11,304 nt of DNA, taken from assembly GCA_027035735.1 (NCBI GenBank), contig JALVUH010000032.1:1-11304 (forward strand), written 5' to 3'. Both the position numbers and the translations under genes were made by a program. This DNA comes from Nautiliaceae bacterium. GTDB lineage: Bacteria; Campylobacterota; Campylobacteria; Campylobacterales; Nautiliaceae. Under the pieces are notes generated by a model. That model was not told where the DNA came from. It worked only from the letters and a program-made list of their open reading frames with translations, and made no database searches. Position 1 is the stretch's first letter; every line of letters starts with the position of its first letter. Below, piece after piece: positions 5,181 to 11,304 of the stretch.

Positions 5181-6428
5181 TTAAGGAATATATCTTACGA
5201 TAAGTTTGCCGTCTTTTTCATAAAAATCATAAACATTTTTTTCTGTTTTAAGTTCTTCTATAAAATCTTTATCAAATTTGTCATACTCTACTATTTTGAA
5301 TTTTTTAATCTCTTTCATTTTTATAAGTCCTATTATCCAAATAAGACCCATAATAATTGCTAAAATTAAAAATTCTTTTAACATTCCTTTATTCAAAAAA
5401 TATCCTGCAACTGCACCACCCAAAAAAATTCCAAGATATTGAATTGTATTTGAAGTAGAAAGAGCTGTAGCTTTTTGATGAGCATATGCGACTTTACTTA
5501 CAAAGCTTTGAAGCACAGGTTCAAGAAGGTTAAATCCAAAAAAGAATATTAATACTGCACTAAATATTGTAACTTTTGTTCCTATTAAAAATAAGATTAA
5601 AGATAAAGTAATTGCACTAGCGCTAATTATAAAAACAAGTTTTCCTTTTCCTTTTTTTTCAGCCAAAATAGCTCCAAGTGGAAGAGCAAAAAATCCAACT
5701 ATAAGAGCTGGAATATAAACTTTCCAAAGTTCTGTTTTTGCCCACCCAAGTTTTGTAGTAAAAATAATAGGAACAAGTAAGAAAAATACAGTCATTAAAC
5801 CTTTTTGCATAAATCCTGAATAGAATAGTTTTAATAATTCTTTATGAGTTAAAATCTCTTTTAAAGAGTTTGAGCTTTGCATATGATGAACGATTTTTGG
5901 AGCAGGTGGAATTTTTTTGATAACAAGCCAAATAGATATTATTGCTAAAAGAAATGTTAATAAAAATAGCTTATCAACTCCCCAAGTTGTTCCTATAGTA
6001 GGTCCTAAAATCATAGAAAGAGCAAAAGAGAGGGCAATAAATTGTCCCATTCTAGCAAAAACTTTTGCTCTATTATTTTCATCTGTCAAATCAGCAATAT
6101 AAGCCATAATTACTCCACCTATTGCTCCTGCACCTTGTAAAAGCCTACCAAAAATTAATGTATAGATACTATCTGAAAAAGCACATACTAAACTTCCAAG
6201 CCCTAGTAAGCTAAGACCAATAATTAAAATAAGTTTTCTATCATATTTATCTGCAAGTTTTCCAAAAGGAATTTGAAGGAAAATTTGAGATAGAGCATAA
6301 GCACCAAGAGCAATACCTACACTAAATTCATTTGCTCCTTTTAAGTGCATTGCATAAAGAGCAAGTACAGGCATTACGATAAATAAACCTAAAAAGCGTA
6401 TTGCCATCAAAAGTGATAAATAGAGCAT
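5181..6428 (-). CDS. MFS transporter, YajR-like, with C-terminal cytosolic domain
   Basis: A 415-residue, 12-helix major facilitator transporter of the inner membrane, probably a proton-coupled exporter; the substrate is unknown. The start resembles E. coli YajR (RFLGLFIVMPVLALY at residues 11-25; YajR has RMLGMFMVLPVLTTY). Motif A between helices 2 and 3 is intact (GKLADKYDRK, 56-65). GRLLQGAGAIGGVIMAYIAD (94-113) corresponds to the QGSGAI segment of helix 4. After the last helix (ending about 366) a charged tail of about 50 residues ends in NVYDFYEKDGKLIVRYIP. That tail may be a small ferredoxin-like domain like the YAM domain of YajR, though shorter. The ATG at 6428 follows AAAGGA at 6 nt. 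It may be read together with the upstream PHP gene (41 nt away) or from its own promoter. Confidence 0.85.
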   Translation of the reverse strand: MLYLSLLMAIRFLGLFIVMPVLALYAMHLKGANEFSVGIALGAYALSQIFLQIPFGKLADKYDRKLILIIGLSLLGLGSLVCAFSDSIYTLIFGRLLQGAGAIGGVIMAYIADLTDENNRAKVFARMGQFIALSFALSMILGPTIGTTWGVDKLFLLTFLLAIISIWLVIKKIPPAPKIVHHMQSSNSLKEILTHKELLKLFYSGFMQKGLMTVFFLLVPIIFTTKLGWAKTELWKVYIPALIVGFFALPLGAILAEKKGKGKLVFIISASAITLSLILFLIGTKVTIFSAVLIFFFGFNLLEPVLQSFVSKVAYAHQKATALSTSNTIQYLGIFLGGAVAGYFLNKGMLKEFLILAIIMGLIWIIGLIKMKEIKKFKIVEYDKFDKDFIEELKTEKNVYDFYEKDGKLIVRYIP

Positions 6429-6454
6429 TTTTGTCCTTTTTTTAAATTTTGCGA

Positions 6455-6463
6455 ATTATATCA
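6455..6463 (-). promoter_or_regulatory. Possible extended -10 promoter for the MFS gene
   Basis: The minus strand reads TGATATAAT (6463-6455) in the 41-nt gap between the PHP gene stop and the MFS start. The same extended -10 string occurs at 306-314. It would start transcription near 6448. No -35 match is seen at 17 nt, and chance occurrence is possible at this base composition. Confidence 0.45.
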
Positions 6464-6469
6464 AGTTAC

Positions 6470-7243
6470 TTATAACTTAATTTTAAATTTTTCTTTGTTT
6501 TTAAAATAAACAGCTTCATTTACTCCTAATTTTTTTAATTTTTCTATAGTTTCTTTTAATTTATATCCTACTTGTTCAGGAGCATGAGCATCGCTTGAGA
6601 GCGTAATATCAATATCTTCATTTAAAATCATTTCAAGTAATTCATTTGAAGGATAAGTCTCTTTTACCGGTTTTCTAAGTCCAGAAGTATTTATTTCAAC
6701 TACCATATTTGCTTTTTTAATAGCTTTTATTGCATTTTTAGCTAAATCTTTTATATTTTTAGTTGGTGTATGTCCAAAAACTTTTACTAAATCTATATGT
6801 CCTACTATATTAAAAAGACGTGAATTTGCCATCTCTTCTATTTTATTAAAATATTCTTTATAAACATCATCTACATCACGTCTTTCCCATTCTTTTATAA
6901 ATTCTGGATTATCAAATCCCCAGTTATCAAGAAAATGAACGCTTCCTATTAAATAGTCAACTTCTCTTTGTAATACTCTTTTATCTACAAAAGGTGTAAA
7001 ATCTACTTCATATCCAAGTAATATTTCTATTTTATCTTTATATTTTTCTTTAAGTTTTTTAATCTCATTTTCATATTTTGACATATCTTCAAAACTCATT
7101 CTATATTCATAGTCAAATTCCATGGGAGCGTGGTCTGCAAAACCATAAATTTTTATTCCTTTTTGTATTGCTTTTTGAATAAACTCTTCAGGAGTTCCGA
7201 TTGCATGATTACAAAGAGGAGTGTGATTGTGCAAATCAATCAT
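6470..7243 (-). CDS. PHP-domain histidinol-phosphatase family protein (HisJ/HisK-like)
   Basis: A 257-residue, stand-alone PHP-fold metal phosphoesterase. Family members of this size (TIGR01856) include the histidinol-phosphate phosphatase of histidine biosynthesis. Metal-site residues expected for the fold are visible: HNH (His5, His7), His13, DH (Asp37-His38), Glu79 in GYEVD, His103 in GSVHF, His149 in GHIDLVK, and the C-terminal SDAH (Asp218, His220). EINTSGLRKP (183-192) is also typical of the family. The protein is cytoplasmic, with no signal or membrane segment. No other his gene is nearby, so histidinol phosphate is a family-based guess and another phosphoester substrate is possible. 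The ATG at 7243 follows AAAGGC. The gene is divergent from the cheZ operon. Confidence 0.82.
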   Translation of the reverse strand: MIDLHNHTPLCNHAIGTPEEFIQKAIQKGIKIYGFADHAPMEFDYEYRMSFEDMSKYENEIKKLKEKYKDKIEILLGYEVDFTPFVDKRVLQREVDYLIGSVHFLDNWGFDNPEFIKEWERRDVDDVYKEYFNKIEEMANSRLFNIVGHIDLVKVFGHTPTKNIKDLAKNAIKAIKKANMVVEINTSGLRKPVKETYPSNELLEMILNEDIDITLSSDAHAPEQVGYKLKETIEKLKKLGVNEAVYFKNKEKFKIKL

Positions 7244-7247
7244 TATT

Positions 7248-7276
7248 TTGCCTTTTTGATTGAAATTATATATAAT
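7248..7276 (+). promoter_or_regulatory. Housekeeping-type promoter for the cheZ-purE operon
   Basis: TTGCCT (7248-7253), a 17-nt spacer and TATAAT (7271-7276) give a sigma-70-like promoter with 4/6 and 6/6 matches. Transcription would begin near 7283, leaving about 16 nt with the GAGGTGG ribosome site. No sigma-54 or sigma-28 element is seen here, so cheZ appears to be outside the flagellar cascade. Confidence 0.6.
7265..7270 (-). promoter_or_regulatory. Possible -10 box for the PHP gene
   Basis: The minus strand reads TATAAT from 7270 to 7265, directly back-to-back with the cheZ -10. The two together form the perfect 12-bp palindrome ATTATATATAAT (7265-7276). It would start transcription near 7258, about 15 nt before the PHP ATG. 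No -35 is visible. Confidence 0.4.
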
Positions 7277-7298
7277 AAATCAAAAAAAGAGGTGGCCT

Positions 7299-8054
7299 AT
7301 GAATCAAGAAGAATTAGATGCATTAGTAGGCGAAGATTTTGAAGAGTTTGATGAAGTAGAAGAATTAGATGGTAAAAGTGAAGAAATTGATGAGGATATT
7401 GTAGAAGATGAAGCAATTGAAGAAGATGGAGATGTAATAGAAGAGGTTGATGAAATAGATGATAGTTTCTCAGATGTTTTAGGAGAAGATACAAATGAAA
7501 ATGAAGAAGATGACGAAAAAATAGTTCCTCCTCCAGCTGATAATAAAAATAAAGTAGTTGCACAACTTGATGAAGTTACTAAAGAGAGTGAAGAAAAAGC
7601 TACTCAAATTCTTGATATTATGGATGAAATTTCTTCTAATACAGATAAAAATTTACAATCATTAAAAGATGTATTAGCATTTTTACAAAGACATAAAAGT
7701 TTATGTGAAAAACTTCATTCAAAATTTCCTCATATAAAAACATTTGAGAGAGAATTAAATGAAATAAATGAAATTATTCAAAAAGTAAATCAAGCTATTG
7801 AGACAAATGAAACCACCTCTGAAAAGATTTTTATGGCAATGGATATTATGCAATATCAAGATATTCATCGTCAAAAAATAGAAAGAGTTATAAATATTAT
7901 GAGAGCATTGATTAAATATATGAATAAGTTATTTGAAGGAAGTATTGAAGATGAAAAGAGAGTTCAAAGTGCAAAACATATTCATGGTGATGAATCAAAT
8001 GAAGTTCTTAGTGATGAAGACATTGAAGCATTACTTGATCAATTTGGAGTATAA
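7299..8054 (+). CDS. cheZ: CheZ-like CheY-phosphate phosphatase
   Basis: CheZ dephosphorylates CheY-P to reset the flagellar switch. This 251-residue product is the remote Campylobacterota form (compare HP0170 and Cj0700). The catalytic helix is MQYQDIHRQKIERVI (184-198), with Asp188 and Gln192 in the D-x3-Q spacing of E. coli Asp143/Gln147. The tail LSDEDIEALLDQFGV (237-251) matches the CheY-binding C-terminal peptide of E. coli CheZ (DDLLDSLGF). Residues 90-213 are long helices suited to the CheZ four-helix bundle. Residues 11-73 are an extremely acidic, probably disordered stretch in which more than half the residues are Asp or Glu. The extreme N-terminus MNQEELDALV resembles the FliM CheY-binding peptide. 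I start at the ATG at 7299, after GAGGTGG. An in-frame ATG at 7260 would lie upstream of the -10 box and lacks a ribosome site. Confidence 0.85.
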   Translation: MNQEELDALVGEDFEEFDEVEELDGKSEEIDEDIVEDEAIEEDGDVIEEVDEIDDSFSDVLGEDTNENEEDDEKIVPPPADNKNKVVAQLDEVTKESEEKATQILDIMDEISSNTDKNLQSLKDVLAFLQRHKSLCEKLHSKFPHIKTFERELNEINEIIQKVNQAIETNETTSEKIFMAMDIMQYQDIHRQKIERVINIMRALIKYMNKLFEGSIEDEKRVQSAKHIHGDESNEVLSDEDIEALLDQFGV

Positions 8055-9335
8055 ATGAAAAAGGTAGAATTATTAAGTCCAGCTGGAGATTTTGAAAAAT
8101 TAAAAATAGCAATTAATTATGGAGCAGATGCTGTATATGCAGGAGTTAGCCATTTTTCGCTTAGATGCCATAGCGGAAAAGAGTTTGATTATGAAACATT
8201 TAAAGAGGCAGTGGAATATGCTCATAAAAGAGGAGTTAAAGTTTATGCTACTGTAAATTCTTTTCCTTTTGAATCTCAATTGCCTCTAGTTGAAAATCAT
8301 ATTAAGAAATTAAAAGAAATTGGTGTTGATGCAATGATTATTTCTACTCTTGGTGTAATAGCAAAAGCAAAAGAAATTGCTCCAGAGATTGATATACACC
8401 TTTCAACTCAAGCAAATGCTCTAAATTCTTGGGATTATAAAGCTTATAGAGATTTGGGAGTTAAGAGAATAATAGCAGCACGTGAGACCACTCTTAAAGA
8501 TTTAATCAAGATAAAAGAGAAAGTTCCAGACATTGAGATTGAAATTTTTGTTCATGGAGCTATGTGTTTTGCTTATAGTGGAAGATGTCTTCTTAGTGCA
8601 GTGCAGTTTGGAAGAAATCCAAATAAAGGTAGCTGTGCTAATGATTGTAGATACCCTTATGTCCTTTATGCTGAAAATCCTGAAACTGGTAAGCTCTTTA
8701 AGTTAGAAGAATACAGTGATGGTACTTATATAATGAATGCAAAAGATTTGTGTCTAATAAATCATATTCCCGAAATTTTAAGTGCTGGAGTAGTTGATAG
8801 CTTAAAAATAGAAGGTAGAACAAAAGCTCCTTATTATGTAGGAGTAGTTACAAAAGCATATAGAAATGCAATAGATGAATGGTATGAGAGTGGGAAATGT
8901 GATTGTGAAAAATATTATAAAGAAATTCTTACTACTAAAAATAGAGGTTTAACTGATGCTTATATTGTTAAAAGACCGTTTGAGAGGGATGATACTCAAA
9001 ATCTTGAAACATCTTTGACTTATGGAGAATGGCAAGTAGCTGGGATTGTAAATGAAGATGAAGAGAGTTTTATGTGTAAATATAAAATTTTTCCAGGAGA
9101 TGTTTTAGAAATTGTAGCTCCAAATAATAATTTAAGAGAATGTGAAGGAGAAACAGGTAAAATTTATAAAGAAAATAATAGATGGTATCTTAGACTTGAT
9201 AAAATTTTGACAAAAAATGGCAAAGAATTAAGTTCAGTACATAGTGGTAACCAAAATCCAATAAGACTTCCATGTAAGTTGCCATATTTAACTTTTTTAA
9301 GAAAAAAAGTTGAATTTAGTCCTAATGGAATATAA
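8055..9335 (+). CDS. Peptidase U32 family protein, TrhP-like (tRNA U34 hydroxylation)
   Basis: A 426-residue U32 protein. The name is historical: E. coli members TrhP (YegQ) and RlhA (YdcP) act in RNA hydroxylation, TrhP making 5-hydroxyuridine at tRNA position 34. The sequence follows TrhP closely: ELLSPAGDFEKLKIAINYGA (5-24), DAVYAG (25-30), HLSTQANALN (115-124), FVHGAMCFAYSGRCLLSA (165-182), CANDCRYPY (194-202), GTYIMNAKDLC (223-233) and SLKIEGRTKAPYY (249-261). Cys171, Cys178, Cys194 or Cys198, and Cys233 are candidates for the Fe-S cluster known in this family. The H. pylori relative HP0169 was once called a collagenase (prtC), which this sequence does not support. The ATG immediately follows the cheZ stop. 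Its ribosome site (GGAG, 8046-8049) lies in the last cheZ codons, so translation is probably coupled. Confidence 0.88.
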   Translation: MKKVELLSPAGDFEKLKIAINYGADAVYAGVSHFSLRCHSGKEFDYETFKEAVEYAHKRGVKVYATVNSFPFESQLPLVENHIKKLKEIGVDAMIISTLGVIAKAKEIAPEIDIHLSTQANALNSWDYKAYRDLGVKRIIAARETTLKDLIKIKEKVPDIEIEIFVHGAMCFAYSGRCLLSAVQFGRNPNKGSCANDCRYPYVLYAENPETGKLFKLEEYSDGTYIMNAKDLCLINHIPEILSAGVVDSLKIEGRTKAPYYVGVVTKAYRNAIDEWYESGKCDCEKYYKEILTTKNRGLTDAYIVKRPFERDDTQNLETSLTYGEWQVAGIVNEDEESFMCKYKIFPGDVLEIVAPNNNLRECEGETGKIYKENNRWYLRLDKILTKNGKELSSVHSGNQNPIRLPCKLPYLTFLRKKVEFSPNGI

Positions 9336-9344
9336 GGAGAGATT

Positions 9345-9842
9345 ATGAGATTTGTAAGTATTTTAATGGGAAGTAAAAGTGATTATGAGATAATGGTAGA
9401 AGCAGTAAAAGTTCTTGAAAAATTTCAAATTCCATATGAGTTAATTATTACATCAGCTCATAGGACACCTGAGAGAACTCACAATTATGTAAAGGATGCA
9501 GAAGAGAGGGGTGCTAAAGTATTTATTTGTGGTGCTGGGATGGCAGCACATTTAGCAGGAGTTGTAGCTAGTATTACTACTAGACCTGTAATAGGTGTGC
9601 CAATGCCAAGTGGTATGATGGATGGACTTGATGCTTTGCTTAGTACTGTTCAAATGCCAGGTGGGATGCCTGTAGCTACTCTTGCTGTTGGAAAAGCTGG
9701 AGCTAAAAATGCAGCATATTTAGCATTACAGATTTTAGCAAATAGCGATGATGAATTAAAAGCAAAACTTGAAGAAGATAGAGTAGCTCAAGCTAAAAAA
9801 GTTGAGATGGATTCAAAAGAAGTTGAAGTAAGAATTGATTGA
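9345..9842 (+). CDS. purE: PurE, N5-carboxyaminoimidazole ribonucleotide mutase (class I)
   Basis: PurE converts N5-CAIR to CAIR in de novo purine synthesis, working after PurK. The 165-residue product has the family's phosphate and base binding motifs: MGSKSDYEIM (8-17), SAHRTPERT (42-50, with the catalytic His44), CGAGMAAHLAGVVAS (62-76), and PVIGVPMPSG followed by LDALLSTVQMPGGMPVATLA (about 81-113). The SxxQMPGGxPVAT block and the length are those of the bacterial class I enzyme. The ATG at 9345 follows AAGGAGA, 9 nt after the U32 stop. The gene ends in a TGATG overlap with the next one. No other purine gene is in the window. Confidence 0.95.
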   Translation: MRFVSILMGSKSDYEIMVEAVKVLEKFQIPYELIITSAHRTPERTHNYVKDAEERGAKVFICGAGMAAHLAGVVASITTRPVIGVPMPSGMMDGLDALLSTVQMPGGMPVATLAVGKAGAKNAAYLALQILANSDDELKAKLEEDRVAQAKKVEMDSKEVEVRID

Positions 9843-10297
9843 TGCAAACGTGGCTTAGTATTGAAGAATTTTCTCAATTGACAGGAAAAGATAAAAAAGA
9901 GATTATCAAACTTTGTAAAGAGAAAAAATTAAATTGTAAAAAAACAAAAGATTCAATTTTAATTGAAGTAGAATCAATGGCAAAATCTTTAGTGCCATTA
10001 CAAGAGTTACAAATAATAGAAAAAGAACACTCTATTGCGGAGAGAACTATTGGAATGCTTTTGGCATTGCATGAAAAAGTGTTAATGAGTAAAGATGAGA
10101 CAATTGAAGCTTTAAAAGAAGAGAATCAATTTTTAAAAGAATCAATTTATTCAATTCAAGAAGTTTATGAAGAGTCTAAAAAAACAATTGAAAGACTTCA
10201 AAAACAGCTTGAAATTTGTCAAGAAGAGCTTGAATTTTGCAAGCGAAAATACAAACTTATGTGGGGAAGAGTTCTTAAAAAAGAAGAAGAAAATTAG
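9842..10297 (+). CDS. DUF3972 family protein with N-terminal HTH-like region and coiled coil
   Basis: A 151-residue protein of the DUF3972 family, which I recall as restricted to Campylobacterota (Cj0703-like); its function is not known. Residues 1-45 (MQTWLSIEEFSQLTGKDKKE and on) look like a small helix-turn-helix or MerR-like/excisionase-like fold. Residues 52-136 are long helices with heptad character, probably a coiled coil (ETIEALKEENQFLKESIYSI near 80-99; ERLQKQLEICQEELEFCKRK near 117-136). The protein ends with YKLMWGRVLKKEEEN. There is no signal or membrane segment. I chose the ATG at 9842, which overlaps the purE stop as TGATG, rather than a TTG one codon earlier. Placement after purE suggests coupled translation but does not show a purine role. 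Confidence 0.8.
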   Translation: MQTWLSIEEFSQLTGKDKKEIIKLCKEKKLNCKKTKDSILIEVESMAKSLVPLQELQIIEKEHSIAERTIGMLLALHEKVLMSKDETIEALKEENQFLKESIYSIQEVYEESKKTIERLQKQLEICQEELEFCKRKYKLMWGRVLKKEEEN

Positions 10298-10325
10298 TTA
10301 AAATTTCATTTAAAAAGGAGGGGTA

Positions 10326-10565
10326 ATGTCTCAAAAAAGAGTGGTTCTTTTTACAGCACCAGGTTGTATTTGGTGTAGTAGAGCAGAGCAGTTTTTTAGA
10401 AAAAATAAAATTAAATTTAGAAAAATTGATATTTCTAAAGATGCAAAAGCTGCAAAAGATTGTGAAAGACATGGATGTAGAGGAGTACCTGTAATTTTAG
10501 TAGGTAATAGATGGATTTGTGGATTTAATGAACCTGCTATTAAAAAGGAGCTTGGAATTAAATGA
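10326..10565 (+). CDS. Glutaredoxin-like thioredoxin-fold protein
   Basis: A 79-residue single-domain glutaredoxin-like protein. The redox motif C14-I-W-C17 sits after the first strand (RVVLFTAPG). GVPVILVGNRWICGF (53-67) contains the cis-proline (Pro55) and the glutathione/substrate groove. It is the size of the small NrdH/YruB-type glutaredoxins and is cytoplasmic. Three further cysteines (Cys46, Cys51, Cys65) are unusual for so small a protein and could bind metal or form extra disulfides. The ATG follows an excellent AAGGAGG site. It is 28 nt after the DUF3972 gene and overlaps the DUF89 gene by 4 nt (ATGA). The redox partner cannot be told from the sequence. Confidence 0.85.
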   Translation: MSQKRVVLFTAPGCIWCSRAEQFFRKNKIKFRKIDISKDAKAAKDCERHGCRGVPVILVGNRWICGFNEPAIKKELGIK

Positions 10566-11304
10566 AAATATCTAAAGAATGTTATTTATGTATTTTTAAT
10601 CAAATTTATAATTTAACAAATAGATTGAATCTTGATGAAAAGACTTCTTCAATTGTTTTAAGAGAAGGAGCAAGAAGATTAGCTAAATATGATTTATCTT
10701 TTGAGCCTCCTATTATTGCAAGTGATGTTTATGGAAGTATTAGTGAAATAATTAAAAAAGAAGATTTATTTGAAGAAGCAAAAAAAACGTCTATTAAAGA
10801 AGCTCTTAAATTTAAACCTATTTTAAAAAAAAGATTATCTAAATCAAAAGATAAACTTTTTGATGCTTGCAAAATTGCAGTAGCTGGAAATGTTATTGAT
10901 TTAGGAGTAAATCAAGAATACAATCTTGAAAAAGAAATAAAAAAAATATTTGAAATGAATTTTTATAAAAATGATTATAGTGAATTTAGAGAAAAAGTAT
11001 TAAGTGCTAAGAGTGTTTGTTATTTAGCTGATAATGCAGGCGAAAATATTTTTGATGAAATTTTAATTGAAGTTATTAAAGAATTTAATCCTGATATTGA
11101 GATTTTTTATTTAGTAAGAGGCAAGCCAATTATTAATGATGTAACTATCAAAGATTTAGAAGGGCTTGAAATATTTAATTTAGCTGAGGTAATTGACAGT
11201 GGAGTTGATACTCCAGGATTTTGTTTAAATAAAGCAAATGAAAAGTCAAAAGATATTTTTTATAGTGCTGATATGGTAATTAGTAAAGGAATGGGTAATT
11301 TTGA
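10562..11304 (+). CDS. DUF89 family damage-control phosphatase-like protein, N-terminal part (truncated by window edge)
   Basis: From the ATG at 10562, 247 codons run open to the window end. The product has the signatures of the prokaryotic DUF89/ARMT1-like family: an N-terminal Cys7-x2-Cys10 with Gln14, AGNVIDLG (108-115), LADNAGE (155-161, metal/active-site Asp-Asn), VRGKPIINDVT (185-195), SGVDTPG (213-219) and ISKGMGNF (240-247). Family members are metal-dependent phosphatases thought to remove damaged sugar phosphates or related metabolites. The exact substrate of this CxxC branch is uncertain. The start overlaps the glutaredoxin stop (ATGA), and an AAGGAG site lies 11 nt upstream, so the pair is probably co-translated. 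Only the last part of the protein is missing, as family members are usually near 280-290 residues. Confidence 0.85.
   Translation, partial: MKISKECYLCIFNQIYNLTNRLNLDEKTSSIVLREGARRLAKYDLSFEPPIIASDVYGSISEIIKKEDLFEEAKKTSIKEALKFKPILKKRLSKSKDKLFDACKIAVAGNVIDLGVNQEYNLEKEIKKIFEMNFYKNDYSEFREKVLSAKSVCYLADNAGENIFDEILIEVIKEFNPDIEIFYLVRGKPIINDVTIKDLEGLEIFNLAEVIDSGVDTPGFCLNKANEKSKDIFYSADMVISKGMGNF

Noticed and set aside
5142..5363. Plus-strand Phe/Lys-rich open frame over the sigma-54 promoter and MFS tail
   Set aside because: It is low-complexity sequence arising from an AT-rich antisense frame and overlaps clear minus-strand features.
7260..7298. In-frame upstream ATG adding 13 residues (MKLYIINQKKRWP) to the CheZ-like protein
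   Set aside because: It lies upstream of the likely -10 box at 7271-7276 and has no ribosome site. The ATG at 7299 follows GAGGTGG and gives a sensible N-terminus.
7297..7563. Open frame on the minus strand rich in Leu and His inside cheZ
   Set aside because: It is the reverse complement of the GAA/GAT-rich acidic stretch of cheZ, has no ribosome site and overlaps the cheZ start region.
8055..9335. Secreted collagenase (PrtC) annotation for the U32 protein
   Set aside because: There is no signal peptide, and the sequence follows the TrhP-type RNA hydroxylation branch with Fe-S cysteines. The protease name is historical.
9839..9841. TTG start one codon upstream for the DUF3972 gene
   Set aside because: The ATG at 9842 forms a standard TGATG overlap with purE, and family members begin with a single Met before a Trp-containing segment.
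1..11304. CRISPR array, insertion sequence, tRNA/rRNA genes or a defence system
   Set aside because: No regularly spaced direct repeats, transposase, terminal inverted repeats or RNA gene signatures were seen on either strand. Spacers between genes are all about 70 nt or less.

Overview
The window looks like a chromosomal segment of an AT-rich member of the Campylobacterota (the former Epsilonproteobacteria). Two conserved gene blocks support this. One is the flagellar run flgI-flgJ-flgM-flgN-flgK. The other is cheZ-like, U32 peptidase-like, purE, DUF3972, an order I recall from Campylobacter (cj0700-cj0703). A DUF3972 protein, a single-domain FlgJ and a very short FlgM also fit. The low GC and gene complement would suit Nautiliales (Caminibacter, Lebetimonas, Nautilia), but I cannot confirm the genus from sequence alone.

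Layout. Positions 1-281 (-) hold the N-terminal part of a TIGR02757/DUF2400 protein. It is divergent from an unrecognised acidic protein at 336-986 (+). That gene converges on, and overlaps by 11 bp, the end of flgK at 976-3156 (-). The flagellar operon is transcribed on the minus strand in the order flgI (5111), flgJ (4105), flgM (3783), flgN (3568), flgK (3156). It has a well-matched sigma-54 promoter in front of flgI and a well-matched sigma-28 promoter in front of flgM. The late genes (anti-sigma factor, chaperone, hook-filament junction protein) can therefore be made both with the P-ring and rod genes and again once FliA is active. Further up on the minus strand are a YajR-like MFS transporter (5181-6428) and a PHP-family histidinol-phosphatase-like enzyme (6470-7243).

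A divergent plus-strand operon starts at 7299: CheZ-like CheY-P phosphatase, U32/TrhP-like tRNA hydroxylation protein, PurE, DUF3972 coiled-coil protein, glutaredoxin-like protein and a DUF89 phosphatase that runs off the end. Gaps are 0-28 nt, with two start-stop overlaps (TGATG and ATGA).

I see no mobile element, CRISPR array, tRNA, rRNA, defence locus or obviously new multi-gene system. Almost all of the window is coding, and no gene-free stretch exceeds about 70 nt. The points most worth a second look are small-scale: a hairpin that covers the flgN ribosome binding site just after the flgM stop; an 11-bp perfect stem-loop written into the last codons of flgK and across the stop codon of the converging gene; an internal duplication in an enlarged FlgK; a CheZ with a FliM-like peptide at its N-terminus as well as the usual CheY-binding tail; and palindromic, overlapping -10 boxes in both divergent intergenic regions.
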